In this document: piece after piece, positions 16,193 through 25,371 of the stretch
Numbering within the stretch: the first letter of the stretch is position 1
Layout of the letters: each line of letters starts with the position of its first letter
From: Saccharofermentans sp.
GTDB taxonomy: Bacteria > Bacillota > Clostridia > Saccharofermentanales > Saccharofermentanaceae
NCBI GenBank assembly: GCA_024691325.1
Contig: JAILNR010000006.1
Location: 1-61,330, forward strand
Direction of reading: 5' to 3'
DNA length: 61,330 nucleotides
Program-made: the position numbers and the translations under genes
The notes under the pieces: model-generated
Seen by the model: only the letters and a program-made list of their open reading frames with translations
Told to the model about the DNA's origin: nothing
The model's database searches: none

Positions 16193-16259
16193 TACCTTTT
16201 TCAATATTTTTTCACATTTTTTCCACAATTCATTTTTGACTGTGAAAAGTGTGATCAAA

Positions 16260-17252
16260 TTACTCTTCCGGAACCTCTTCTCCGTCAGCACCAGGAATCG
16301 GAGCAGCACCTGCCTCAAGTACGCCTGCGAGAGTCTGAGAATTTACAGCCTCACGGAAAATTGCATTAGAGTAATATGTTGCGAACGGTCTGTCACCAGC
16401 GATTGCATCCTGGTCAGTCATAAGTACCATAAACCACTCACTGTTAGGATCGTCAAATATGAACGGCTGGCCGATGTGTCCACCAGTTGTATTGATATTC
16501 GTAGATCCAGCCCATGTGATATAAGGTGCACCCATATCAGGCTCTGATACTCTACTGTTGAATGTAGCAGAGTAGAAATCAATCTCAGCAGTCATCAGGA
16601 TATATCCTGCTTCAGACTTTATGCTTATAGAGTTGATCTTAATGCAATCAGGATCAACAGCCTCGATAGTCTTAAGAGCATTTACAAACTCATTATATCC
16701 GACTATACCTGCTGTACCCTGCCAGCCCATAGAACTGATGTACTCATTCCAAAGAGCCTCATCTGCTACTCCGTTTGTAATAACAGTTGTATTTCTGTTG
16801 TAGTTAGGAATGTTAAATCCGTCTGTTGTAGAGTACTGAACGACAATTCTCTTCAGAATAAGTGAATCTGAAGCGATATTTCCGTTAGGTAAAGTTACTG
16901 CATCAGCTGCAACATCCTGTGCTTCAACAGATACAAGATAAGGACAACCTGCATCCTCAAATGTCTTAAGTACATACTGCTCGATCGACTCAGCACAAAT
17001 TACAGGAAGGAAAGTTCCCTCTACTTCAGCGATATTTGTCTTGAGTTCATCGATCTGAGCCTGTGTAGCGGCATTCTGTGTCTTCAAAGACTCATAGTAA
17101 TCAAGCTGGTCCTGAAGCTCCTGCCTCTTGACTACAAGTTCATCATACTTGCCGTCTAATGTTCTGATTCCAAAGAAATAAATAGCAAAGACTACGACAA
17201 CGATTGCAAGGAACATTACGCCGTATCTTTCACGATCTCCAAGATTACCCAT
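16260..17252 (-). CDS. PilO-like pilus alignment protein
   Basis: A 330-residue bitopic protein: a short cytoplasmic N-terminus, one membrane helix at ~12-30, a coiled coil at ~35-75, then an extracytoplasmic domain of ~180 residues. This is the PilO plan. With PilM and PilN it would form the inner-membrane alignment complex that couples the motor to the growing pilus. It is longer than Gram-negative PilO (~200 residues), with an extra C-terminal region (~230-330) rich in Asn/Asp and ending in an acidic tail. Assignment rests on gene order pilM-pilN-pilO and topology rather than strong sequence motifs. ATG overlaps the upstream stop (TAATG). Confidence 0.7.
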   Translation of the reverse strand: MGNLGDRERYGVMFLAIVVVVFAIYFFGIRTLDGKYDELVVKRQELQDQLDYYESLKTQNAATQAQIDELKTNIAEVEGTFLPVICAESIEQYVLKTFEDAGCPYLVSVEAQDVAADAVTLPNGNIASDSLILKRIVVQYSTTDGFNIPNYNRNTTVITNGVADEALWNEYISSMGWQGTAGIVGYNEFVNALKTIEAVDPDCIKINSISIKSEAGYILMTAEIDFYSATFNSRVSEPDMGAPYITWAGSTNINTTGGHIGQPFIFDDPNSEWFMVLMTDQDAIAGDRPFATYYSNAIFREAVNSQTLAGVLEAGAAPIPGADGEEVPEE

Positions 17253-18175
17253 TATTCAGCTACCTCCTCTTCTGCTGCCGGCTCGGCTGCAACAATGTAG
17301 TAAAGTTCAATCTCAACATTACCTGATGCAATTCCGGAAACCTTGTTGTTAGCCTGAATAATTGCGAATTCCTCAGGAGAAACAGTTACATTATTAATAG
17401 TAACACTATTGAGAGTGTAGTTAATGCCGTTTGCCGAGTAAGTTGAAACATCTGTGTATTCGAATGAGGCATTAGCTTCTACAACCTGAGAATCTACACC
17501 GCCCAATGCAATTACACCTGTTTCAGTTGTTGCATAGTGACAGATGGAAACGATGTAGTCAGCTGTAAGATTACCTGTGATTGTGAAATCATAGTAGTTA
17601 TCGATAGGGTTATCAGCTGACTCAGGGTTCTGAGCAAGAGAATTATCTCTCTGAACATTAGGAGATACATAACTTGTAAATACATCATTCTGGTTAAGCA
17701 TATAACAGATGTTAGCTGCATCATAATAACTGAATGTAGTACCGCTAATTGAAAGATTGTTTCCGGAAAGTGTATACGAATCTACATACGCACTGCTCGG
17801 TATGTTAGCACCGATGAGATCAACAATTGCAGTATCAGCAGGATTATGCTGGTTAACAATTCTTCTCATCTCAGTGAGTGTGTAATAATACTGATTCTTC
17901 TCGTTAATTTCCTGCTGCAAAGACTGTGACTTGAGCTCAAGACCAGCATACTCTTCACTAGCAAGAGTCTTATTGAGATTATCAATATCCTTCTTAACTC
18001 CGCTGTTACGGAACCACTTATATGCAGTCAGAGCCAAGCTGACACCGATTGCAATAATACCGATGAAAACGACAACAGCAAGAATCTGTGTCTGTCTACG
18101 GGCATTAGCTGTAAAACTTGCAAAGAAGTTAATATCCTTCTTTGCATAGCCCTTATTAGATCCAAATAAAGCCAT
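17252..18175 (-). CDS. PilN-like pilus assembly protein
   Basis: A 307-residue bitopic protein. Residues 9-17 (YAKKDINFF) precede the membrane segment and recall the INLLP-type motif by which PilN binds PilM. A helix at ~30-53 crosses the membrane, a coiled coil follows at ~60-110, and an extracytoplasmic Asn/Ser/Thr-rich domain covers ~120-290 before an acidic Ala/Glu tail. It would bridge cytoplasmic PilM to PilO. GGAGGAGG provides the SD. It stands 21 nt after pilM and overlaps pilO. Assignment is by context and topology. Confidence 0.7.
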   Translation of the reverse strand: MALFGSNKGYAKKDINFFASFTANARRQTQILAVVVFIGIIAIGVSLALTAYKWFRNSGVKKDIDNLNKTLASEEYAGLELKSQSLQQEINEKNQYYYTLTEMRRIVNQHNPADTAIVDLIGANIPSSAYVDSYTLSGNNLSISGTTFSYYDAANICYMLNQNDVFTSYVSPNVQRDNSLAQNPESADNPIDNYYDFTITGNLTADYIVSICHYATTETGVIALGGVDSQVVEANASFEYTDVSTYSANGINYTLNSVTINNVTVSPEEFAIIQANNKVSGIASGNVEIELYYIVAAEPAAEEEVAE

Positions 18176-18196
18176 ATTCTAACTTCCTCCTCCTTA

Positions 18197-19309
18197 TCAG
18201 TCATTCCTGATCAACGCACCGCAGCAGTTAACGAACTGAGGGAGCATGAAATCTTTGGGACCATTTACTGTGCTAAGTGTGTTGAGTAACTCAACCTGCG
18301 TAGAAAGCTGACTGGAAAGTTCCTTGTCAATCTTCTTGTATCCTGCACCGGAACCATAGAGGAAACATGTGCTGATACTATCGATATGGAACTTTGAGAT
18401 AGCAAACTGAGCAGTACGGGATACAGCATCAGTAAGACTCTTGAAGTAAGCATTAGCTGCACTCTGAAGTGCAGGTACTTCTGCAAGAGACTCATGCCAC
18501 AGATCGATATCAGAAGGATCAACAGAAACATCTGAATCACTCTTTGTGATATTCAATCTTCTAGCAAGAGAAGACTGATTATCGCCGCCCTGAAGCTTCT
18601 TCATAGACTCAGCTACCTGACGGATGCTGTTGTGACCAAACTGAAGTCTTCTTGTAAGGATAGGGAATCCTCTATCCAGAATTGTTACAGTTGTTGTAGC
18701 ACCTGAAAGCTCAATAAGAAGGATTGTTGTCTGTGAGACATTAACATTACCGTTAATGATTCCACCATCAAAGAGCTTACGTACAGCATTCTGATTTGTA
18801 TCAAGTGCAACAGGTGTCTTCTCCATATCCTTGAGGAAGTCTCTGTATGCCAAAACAGTATCTGTAGGTGCTGCTGTAGCTCTTACCTTAAGCTTCTTGG
18901 CATTTGTCTCCTCGTCAACAGCATCACCATAAACGATGTAGTCAACAGACATATCCTTACTGTTGCTCTGACCCATAAGCTCGTACTTAACCATATCACT
19001 GATCTGTGAAGCACCTACCTGAGGAATCTCAAGGTCACGTGTATGCATGAAAGCACCGTCAGTTGTAATTATTGTGCCCTTATTTGAAATACCGAGCTTA
19101 GCCCAAGCATGCTTAAGAGCCATATTGATGCCAAATGCATCAGCAATCTGACCATCATTGATTGAATCAGCATCGAGCGGTACAACACCAAACTTCTCGA
19201 TACTTACCTGTCCTGTCTTTGAATTATAGGAACCTACAGCAAGCTTCAAGTTGGAGCTGGACATATCCAAAACCATATACTGTGTTCCTCTTCCTGTTGT
19301 TAAAGCCAT
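18197..19309 (-). CDS. pilM: PilM-like actin-fold pilus assembly ATPase
   Basis: A 370-residue cytoplasmic protein of the actin/FtsA-like fold. Residues ~12-28 (YMVLDMSSSNLKLAVG) are the phosphate-1 region. The segment LLIELSGATTTVTILDRGFPI near 197-217 is the phosphate-2 strand-turn, and YGSGAGYKKID near 318 is the adenosine loop. In type IV pili PilM binds the N-terminus of PilN and links the machine to the PilB motor. AAAGGAG precedes ATG. It lies 13 nt downstream of pilC in the operon. Confidence 0.82.
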   Translation of the reverse strand: MALTTGRGTQYMVLDMSSSNLKLAVGSYNSKTGQVSIEKFGVVPLDADSINDGQIADAFGINMALKHAWAKLGISNKGTIITTDGAFMHTRDLEIPQVGASQISDMVKYELMGQSNSKDMSVDYIVYGDAVDEETNAKKLKVRATAAPTDTVLAYRDFLKDMEKTPVALDTNQNAVRKLFDGGIINGNVNVSQTTILLIELSGATTTVTILDRGFPILTRRLQFGHNSIRQVAESMKKLQGGDNQSSLARRLNITKSDSDVSVDPSDIDLWHESLAEVPALQSAANAYFKSLTDAVSRTAQFAISKFHIDSISTCFLYGSGAGYKKIDKELSSQLSTQVELLNTLSTVNGPKDFMLPQFVNCCGALIRND

Positions 19310-19322
19310 TTTTTATCTCCTT

Positions 19323-20531
19323 TCACTGTATGTACTGCGCCATGCTGAAGATAGGCATTGCGATACCACCAACAACAAGTCCGACGATAATAGCCATAAC
19401 TACGAGCATACAAGGCTCCAAAGCGGCCGTCATTTTTGCAGTTGCTGCATCTGCCTCATCCTCAAAGAAGTCAGCTGCCTTGTCAAGAATTGTATCAAGA
19501 GTACCTGACTCCTCACCTATTGCAGTCATTGCATAGATCATGGGAGGGAACTCAGTAATATTTTTAATTGACTTTGAAAGCGAAGTACCTTTACGAATCT
19601 CGAGTCTCGCATCAGAAAGTTTCTTCTCAAGAATTACATTATCAAGAGAAGCACCTGTGATCTCAACTGCTGTAAGAACGGAGATACCGGACTTAAGAAG
19701 TGTAGATACTGTTCTCGTAAATCTTGCTGCTGCATTCATTCTTGTTGCTTTACCTACGATAGGTATTCTAAGAACCATAGTATCCCACTGAGCATGGCCC
19801 TTCTCGCTTCTCTTCCAAACATTGAAGCCGAACCAGCCACCACCGATGACTATGGCATATACATACCAGAAATGAACGAACGAATCAGATATCGCCATGA
19901 TAGCCTTGGTAAGACCCGGCAAATCACCGCCCAAATCCTTGATTGTGTTTGCAATACCCGGAACCAGGAAGGTCATAAGACCTACAACGATTGCAACGGT
20001 AACGAATGCAAGAATCTTAGGATAGACGAGTGCTGATGAAATCTTGTTCTTGAGTTTTGCTTCCTTAGCGAAGTGAACTGCAAGACGCTCCATAATTTCA
20101 TCAAGACGACCGGACTCCTCACCGGCTGCGATCATTGAAGTCATGATCGTCGGCAGAACATCGTTCTGATTCTTGAATGCTTCTGACAGGGATCTACCAG
20201 ACTGGATTTCCTCGTAGATTTCACCAATACATCTCTTGGATCTCCTGGTCTCACACTGCTGATACAGCATATCCAAGGATCTGACAACAGTGATACCTGC
20301 AGAGAGAAGCGACGCGAGCTGTCGTGAAATCATAACGAGCTCTTTTGTGTTGAGCCTCTTACTGCCAATTTCCATGTTGGCAAGCCCCTGGCCTCTATCA
20401 AGTTCAATCGAGACAATGTACTTGCCGTCAGCTTTAAGCTTTCTTGATGCATCTGCTATACTGCCCGCATCAATTACGCCGGAAGTTGACTTGCCTGCAT
20501 TGTCCAGAACCTGATATCTGAAATTAGGCAT
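19323..20531 (-). CDS. pilC: PilC platform protein (GspF family)
   Basis: A 402-residue inner-membrane platform protein with two GspF/T2SF repeats. Residues ~1-60 form the N-terminal cytoplasmic strip, the first repeat spans ~65-190 with membrane helices near 170-190 and 215-235, and the second repeat spans ~270-400, ending in a membrane helix (MLVVMAIIVGLVVGGIAMPIF). Conserved GEESGRLDEIMERLA and GEESGTLDTILDKAA mark the two repeats. PilC is turned by the PilB and PilT motors to add or remove pilins. Length matches the family. An AGGAGG SD lies 8 nt before ATG. Confidence 0.9.
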   Translation of the reverse strand: MPNFRYQVLDNAGKSTSGVIDAGSIADASRKLKADGKYIVSIELDRGQGLANMEIGSKRLNTKELVMISRQLASLLSAGITVVRSLDMLYQQCETRRSKRCIGEIYEEIQSGRSLSEAFKNQNDVLPTIMTSMIAAGEESGRLDEIMERLAVHFAKEAKLKNKISSALVYPKILAFVTVAIVVGLMTFLVPGIANTIKDLGGDLPGLTKAIMAISDSFVHFWYVYAIVIGGGWFGFNVWKRSEKGHAQWDTMVLRIPIVGKATRMNAAARFTRTVSTLLKSGISVLTAVEITGASLDNVILEKKLSDARLEIRKGTSLSKSIKNITEFPPMIYAMTAIGEESGTLDTILDKAADFFEDEADAATAKMTAALEPCMLVVMAIIVGLVVGGIAMPIFSMAQYIQ

Positions 20532-20561
20532 AAACTATTTCCTCCTGTGTTAATAAATTAC

Positions 20562-21677
20562 TTACTGAAAGTCAATATCGCCGAAGAGCGGGCTGTTTGC
20601 AGGACCGCCGACATTATTGATATATCTCTTAAGATCGTCCGGGAAACGGCATCTTTGCATAGCTGTCTCTCTGGAGATAATCTTACGCTTAACAAGCTCG
20701 GCAAGATAGAAATCGAGAGGACACATACCAGCCTGAAGATTCGTGGCGATGGCACTGTCGATTTGATATGTCTTACCTTCACGGATATTGTTACGGATAG
20801 CATCATTAGCAAGCATAATCTCAAATGCTGCGCAACGGCCGCCTGAGATTCTCGGAACAAGAGTCTGGCAGATAACTGCAACAAGGATTGATCCTAACTG
20901 GACTCTGATCTGATCCTGCTGATGAGGCGGGAAAACGTCGATGATACGGTTAACAGTATCTGATGCTGATGATGTATGAAGTGTTGAAAGAACCAAGTGA
21001 CCAGTCTCAGCAGCTGTAATAGCAGTACTGATTGTATCAAGGTCACGCATCTCACCTACAAGGATAACATCAGGATCCTCACGGAGAGCAGCTCTCAATG
21101 CATTCGCAAATGAAAGTGTATCCTCATGGATCTCTCTTTGGTTAATCATAGCTTCACCATGCTGGTGGAGATACTCGATAGGTTCCTCAAGAGTAAGTAC
21201 ATGGCAACGCTTAACGCTGTTGATATGTCCTACCATAGCTGCAAGTGTTGTGGACTTACCTGAACCCGTAGGTCCTGTAACGAGGATCAATCCTCTCGGC
21301 TTCAAAGCAAGATCCTTGAAGAGCAACGGGAGTCCGAGTCTCTCACAAGTAGGTATCTCGTTTGTAATTGTTCTTGCAGCAAGAGCATAGGTTCCTCTCT
21401 GCTTGTAGATGTTACATCTGAAACGACTGTAATCAGCTACTACGAAGGAGAAGTCGATCTCTCCTCTTTCTGCAAGATACTGCTGTCTTGACTTATCAAG
21501 CATCGACTTACACAGAAATTCTGTATCTGCCGGTGTCAAAATCTGATTCGTCAAAGGCATGAGCTCACCTGATACTCTGATCATCGGAGGGAGACCAGCA
21601 GTAATATGCGTATCTGATGCCCCTCTTCTGACTGCCTCAGCCAGTACTGCCTCCATTGTAAGGCTGAATCCTTCCAC
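20562..21677 (-). CDS. pilT: PilT-type retraction ATPase
   Basis: A 371-residue hexameric ATPase predicted to depolymerise the pilus. The N-terminal PAS-like domain covers ~8-100 (SDTHITAGLPPMIRVSG). Walker A is GPTGSGKSTTL near 136, the Asp box and AIRNREI-like QREIHEDT near 175, Walker B ILVGEMRDLDT near 205, and the His box TGHLVLSTLHTSS near 225-237. GEMRDLDT is typical of PilT rather than PilB. Its presence predicts a retractile pilus and twitching or DNA uptake. GTG start with AGGAGG 8 nt upstream. It follows pilB by 18 nt. Confidence 0.92.
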   Translation of the reverse strand: MEGFSLTMEAVLAEAVRRGASDTHITAGLPPMIRVSGELMPLTNQILTPADTEFLCKSMLDKSRQQYLAERGEIDFSFVVADYSRFRCNIYKQRGTYALAARTITNEIPTCERLGLPLLFKDLALKPRGLILVTGPTGSGKSTTLAAMVGHINSVKRCHVLTLEEPIEYLHQHGEAMINQREIHEDTLSFANALRAALREDPDVILVGEMRDLDTISTAITAAETGHLVLSTLHTSSASDTVNRIIDVFPPHQQDQIRVQLGSILVAVICQTLVPRISGGRCAAFEIMLANDAIRNNIREGKTYQIDSAIATNLQAGMCPLDFYLAELVKRKIISRETAMQRCRFPDDLKRYINNVGGPANSPLFGDIDFQ

Positions 21678-21695
21678 TTTTTGTACCTCCTGTTA

Positions 21696-23393
21696 TTAAC
21701 CGTCTACTGAATAAGCAACTCTGTTAGCCTCGGCAAGCGTCGTGATTCCCTCGACTACTAGCGAAAGGGCTGAATCCATAAGCATCTGCGTACCTTCCTT
21801 AACAGCAAGCTGACGCATATCTTCTTCCGGTGCTCTCTTCTCAAGAAGCACCTTCATACCCTTAGTAATAACAACAACTTCGTGAATAGCAATTCTTCCC
21901 TTATAACCGGAACCATTACAATCGGTACAACCTTCACCTTTGTAAAGCTTCTGGCCGGGTTCGAAATTGTACTTTCTAATAACATCTTCGTCAGCTTCAT
22001 ATGCCTTTCTGCAGTTAGTGCAGATACGACGGACAAGACGCTGAGCAACAACGCCGACAAGAGCCGAAGAAACCATGTAAGGCTCAAGGCCCATATCAAC
22101 AAGACGGTTAATCGACGATACCGCATCGTTCGTATGGATTGTACTGAAAACAAGGTGACCGGTGATAGCAGCTCTCATAGCAATCTCAGCTGTCTCACCG
22201 TCTCGAATCTCACCGACGAGGATGATATCAGGGTCCTGACGGAGAATAGAACGAAGACCTGACGCGAATGTCATACCGGCCTTTGCATTAACCTGAACCT
22301 GGTTAAGACCGGGGATACGGATCTCGACAGGGTCCTCAACAGTAATGATATTAACTTCGGGAGTATTCTTCTCTGAAAGAAGTGTATAAAGAGTGGTTGT
22401 CTTACCTGAACCAGTAGGTCCTGAGATAAGGCAGATTCCCTGAGGAACCTTGATGATCTTGTCAATCATCTCATTATTATGATCGGAAATACCGAGATAA
22501 GAACGGTTAAGATTACCATCGTTCTTAGCAAGGATACGGATAACGGTCTTCTCACCCCAGATTGTAGGAAGTATGGATACACGCATATCGACCGGTGTTC
22601 CGTTGATTTCAGTCTGGATACGACCATCCTGAGGGATACGCTTCTCGGCAATATTCATTCCACCGAGAATCTTAATTCTTGTTGTAATAGCATCTCTGGC
22701 GGATACAGGGTTACTCATAATCTCCTGCATAACGCCGTCAATTCTGATACGTACACGAACTCGATCTTCCATCGGCTCGATATGAATATCTGATGATCCT
22801 GCTCTGATAGCAAAGTCAATCATGGAATTAACAAGCTTAACAACAGGTGCACTGTTTACAGCTTCTGCAACTTCATCGGAAAGACCGTCAATATCATCGG
22901 CGCTGAAATCTTCACCAAGCTCTCTAGCAGCCTCACTGGCGGTCGTCCTACCATAGTTAACCTTAATTGTGTCAAGAATACCTGTTCTCGTTGCAAGCAT
23001 AAGAACGATTTCATAACCGGTTCTGAACTGCAAGTCATCCTGAACAAGGATATTAAGAGGATCATCAATGGCAACTACAAGCTTCTCTTCGTCAAAACCA
23101 ATAGGTACAACTGTATTCTCAGTACAATACTTCTCATCAAGAAGATCAAGCGCCTTAGGATCTACATCAATACTCGTAAGATCGATAATCGGATAATTGT
23201 ACTGGCTTGATACGGCACGCAGTATGTCAAACTCTGACATAAGGCCCATCTCGGTAATAACTTCTCCAAGACGCTTACCTGTTTCTTTCTGAACGCTCAA
23301 TGCCTCAGCAAGTTCAGCAGCAGTCAGGAAACCACTCTCGATCAGGATATCTCCCAATCTCTTCATGTTCGCTTCTAAGCCTGTGTTTTCCAC
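21696..23393 (-). CDS. pilB: PilB-type assembly ATPase with MshEN domain
   Basis: A 565-residue extension ATPase. Residues ~10-70 form an MshEN domain with two RLGxxLxxxG motifs (RLGDILIESG and RLGEVITEMG), the c-di-GMP-binding pattern known from MshE. The N2 and catalytic domains follow: Walker A GPTGSGKTTTL near 325, Walker B ILVGEIRDGET near 390, the His box TGHLVFSTIHTND near 410, and a tetracysteine zinc site (CTNC and CTDC) near 455-495. GTG 23393 was chosen because GGAG lies 6 nt upstream; a TTG four codons earlier overlaps that SD. It leads the operon pilB-pilT-pilC-pilM-pilN-pilO. Confidence 0.92.
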   Translation of the reverse strand: MENTGLEANMKRLGDILIESGFLTAAELAEALSVQKETGKRLGEVITEMGLMSEFDILRAVSSQYNYPIIDLTSIDVDPKALDLLDEKYCTENTVVPIGFDEEKLVVAIDDPLNILVQDDLQFRTGYEIVLMLATRTGILDTIKVNYGRTTASEAARELGEDFSADDIDGLSDEVAEAVNSAPVVKLVNSMIDFAIRAGSSDIHIEPMEDRVRVRIRIDGVMQEIMSNPVSARDAITTRIKILGGMNIAEKRIPQDGRIQTEINGTPVDMRVSILPTIWGEKTVIRILAKNDGNLNRSYLGISDHNNEMIDKIIKVPQGICLISGPTGSGKTTTLYTLLSEKNTPEVNIITVEDPVEIRIPGLNQVQVNAKAGMTFASGLRSILRQDPDIILVGEIRDGETAEIAMRAAITGHLVFSTIHTNDAVSSINRLVDMGLEPYMVSSALVGVVAQRLVRRICTNCRKAYEADEDVIRKYNFEPGQKLYKGEGCTDCNGSGYKGRIAIHEVVVITKGMKVLLEKRAPEEDMRQLAVKEGTQMLMDSALSLVVEGITTLAEANRVAYSVDG

Positions 23394-23416
23394 GTGATTC
23401 TCCAATCGTATGAAAA

Positions 23417-23445
23417 AATATAAAAAATATAAAAAGGCAACGCAA
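23417..23445 (-). promoter_or_regulatory. Putative promoter of the pil assembly operon
   Basis: TTGCGT, a 17-nt spacer and TATATT on the minus strand, about 25 nt before the pilB start. A second TATATT 9 nt further upstream offers an alternative. The short leader leaves no room for a riboswitch. Confidence 0.45.
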
Positions 23446-23525
23446 AGCGCATAAAGCCAAAATATATCTTTAAAAACTATACATCAGCACCTCTAAAAAA
23501 ACAAGATTTATTTACCTATTTTTAA

Positions 23526-23547
23526 GGCAATATGTAGGCAATATGGA
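23526..23547 (+). repeat. Tandem 11-bp direct repeat in the pilB/yebC divergent region
   Basis: GGCAATATGTA is followed at once by GGCAATATGGA. The second copy runs into the putative yebC -35 box. Exactly one helical turn per unit suggests a possible regulator site. Confidence 0.4.
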
Positions 23548-23572
23548 AATAGAAATTCTTTTTATTTATAAT
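23544..23572 (+). promoter_or_regulatory. Putative promoter of the yebC operon
   Basis: TGGAAA (4 of 6), a 17-nt spacer and a perfect TATAAT, giving a leader of about 45 nt before the YebC start. Confidence 0.5.
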
Positions 23573-23623
23573 TTATCAAGTTAAGTATTCTATATTAAAC
23601 TAAGCTAACTGATGGAGGTTCGT

Positions 23624-24349
23624 ATGTCAGGTCATTCCAAGTGGAATAATATCAAGCGTAAAAAGGAAGCTGCAGATTCAGCTAAGGGTGCAATCTTTAC
23701 AAAGATGGCTAAGCTCATTGCTATTGCCGTTAAGGAAGGCGGACCCGATCCGGACAATAATTCAAAACTTAAGGATGTAGTAGCAAAGGCTAAAGCTGCA
23801 AATATGCCTAATGACAACATCAAAAGAGCAATTCAGAAGGCTGCAGGTGCCGGAGAAGGCGACGACTATGAAGAGATTCAGTATGAAGGATATGGCCCCG
23901 GCGGAATTGCAATCATGGTGCGCGCCTTAACGAACAACAGGAACAGAACAGCGGCAGATGTACGCCATATGTTCTCAAAGTTCGGAGGTCAGTTGGGAGT
24001 TGATGGAAGTGTATCCTTCCTTTTCGAAGAGAAAGGCGTAATCCTTATCTCCCGTGAAGATTATGAGGATGAGGACAAAGTTATGGAGGATGCTCTTGAA
24101 GCAGGTGCATCCGACTTCGTCGCTGAAGAAGAATACTATGAGATTGATACTGCACCTGAGGACTATTACACCGTCAAGGATGCACTCGAGGCAAAGGGAT
24201 ATGAATTCATTGATGCCAGTGTCGGCCCTGTTGCTATCACTCTTAACAAAGTAGAAGACCCCGCCATCTGTGAGAATCTCGAGAAGATGCTCGATATGAT
24301 GGAAGAAAACGAGGATGTTCAGGAAGTTTACCATACCTGGGATAACTGA
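23624..24349 (+). CDS. yebC: YebC/PmpR family DNA-binding or translation regulator
   Basis: A 241-residue YebC/TACO1-type protein. The start MSGHSKWNNIKRKKEAADSAKG is the family hallmark, and domains 2-3 include EGYGPGGIAIMVRALTNNRNRT near 85-107 and the closing acidic region. YebC proteins were described as transcription regulators and more recently as ribosome-associated factors helping proline stretches; which applies here is unknown. ATG 23624 has GGAGG 7 nt upstream; an ATG four codons earlier overlaps that SD. The stop overlaps the next gene's ATG (TGATG). It leads a four-gene plus-strand unit. Confidence 0.92.
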   Translation: MSGHSKWNNIKRKKEAADSAKGAIFTKMAKLIAIAVKEGGPDPDNNSKLKDVVAKAKAANMPNDNIKRAIQKAAGAGEGDDYEEIQYEGYGPGGIAIMVRALTNNRNRTAADVRHMFSKFGGQLGVDGSVSFLFEEKGVILISREDYEDEDKVMEDALEAGASDFVAEEEYYEIDTAPEDYYTVKDALEAKGYEFIDASVGPVAITLNKVEDPAICENLEKMLDMMEENEDVQEVYHTWDN

Positions 24350-25371
24350 TGTCCGATAATAAAGACAAACAATCAAGTGAGACCAAAAGGTCAAAGCTGA
24401 TACCGGAATTAAGGGCTACACTCAAGAAAACTAACCTGTCGCTCGATAATGCCCGGCACAGAACTTCGGAACCCAATTCGGAGATAGTTTTAAGCAGCGA
24501 GGCTTTAACGAGAGAATTTCTCTCCAGAATTGCAATCATTGCTTTCGTCGGACAATCCGGTACCGGAAAGAGCACGAGAGCTATTGCTGTAGCAAGACAA
24601 AATAACATCGAGTATTTGATCGATGATGGCCTGCTGATTAACGGGGGAAGGATTGTAGCCGGAACTTCAGCTAAGAAAGCACCGAGCAAGATGGAGTCTG
24701 TACGACAGGCTTTGTTTGTTGATCCTACGAGATCTCAAGTCATGCGAAGGGCCATAGTCGAGAGTAATCCCAAAGCTATCATGATACTTGGTACAAGTGA
24801 TTCGATGCTTGAGAAGATTACGGGTAATTTATGGCTCAACAGACCATCGATGCTTATTAGGATCGAGGATGTCTCCACCGAAGAAGAAAGAAGACATGCA
24901 CGTAACACAAGAATGAACGAGGGTATGCATACTATCCCCGTCCCTACAATGGAGATTAAGCATGAGTTCTCAGGATACTTCTCCGATCCGTTGAATAGAA
25001 TCAGGCAACGTCTTGATCTTGAGAAAGGCGGCGTTTCCTTGGAGGGTGAGAATGAGAGAACAATGATCCGTCCCACCTTCTCATCTCTGGGTTCATACTC
25101 TATTGCCGATGAAGCTCTTCTTGACCTTATCAAAATTTCTCTTAAGGATATTCCCGGATATGGCGGTATTATCAATTTTAAGAGTGAGAAGAGAACTATC
25201 GGTGTTGTGTTTACTATTGATCTTGCTTTGCTTTATGGTTTTGATGCACAGAAGGTACTTCTGGATGCACAGCAAAGAATAGGAAATGCCGTTGAACAGT
25301 ACACGGCCATAACAGTAGTTTCTGTTAATATACGTGCCGGCAGGCTCATACATGGAAAGGAAGCGGTCTAA
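24349..25371 (+). CDS. P-loop ATPase fused to an Asp23/Gls24-like domain
   Basis: A 340-residue protein of no recognised named family. Walker A is GQSGTGKST (residues 68-76) in a short P-loop domain to about 190; IMILGTSDS near 142-150 could be the Walker B-like strand. Residues ~250-336 look like an Asp23/Gls24 (alkaline shock) domain: an alpha-helix, a strand pair, then VSVNIRAGRLIHG. Asp23 domains are linked to the cell envelope and stress. The fusion suggests a nucleotide-driven switch, but no function can be named. It overlaps yebC by one base and the next gene by one base, so the three are translationally coupled. Confidence 0.65.
   Translation: MSDNKDKQSSETKRSKLIPELRATLKKTNLSLDNARHRTSEPNSEIVLSSEALTREFLSRIAIIAFVGQSGTGKSTRAIAVARQNNIEYLIDDGLLINGGRIVAGTSAKKAPSKMESVRQALFVDPTRSQVMRRAIVESNPKAIMILGTSDSMLEKITGNLWLNRPSMLIRIEDVSTEEERRHARNTRMNEGMHTIPVPTMEIKHEFSGYFSDPLNRIRQRLDLEKGGVSLEGENERTMIRPTFSSLGSYSIADEALLDLIKISLKDIPGYGGIINFKSEKRTIGVVFTIDLALLYGFDAQKVLLDAQQRIGNAVEQYTAITVVSVNIRAGRLIHGKEAV

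Noticed and set aside
23439..23460. ACGCAAAGC-like string recalling the core of a c-di-GMP-I (GEMM) riboswitch near the pil operon
   Set aside because: On the plus strand it points toward yebC and lacks the second conserved helix and GGTAGGTAG-like loop; on the minus strand the pilB leader is too short.
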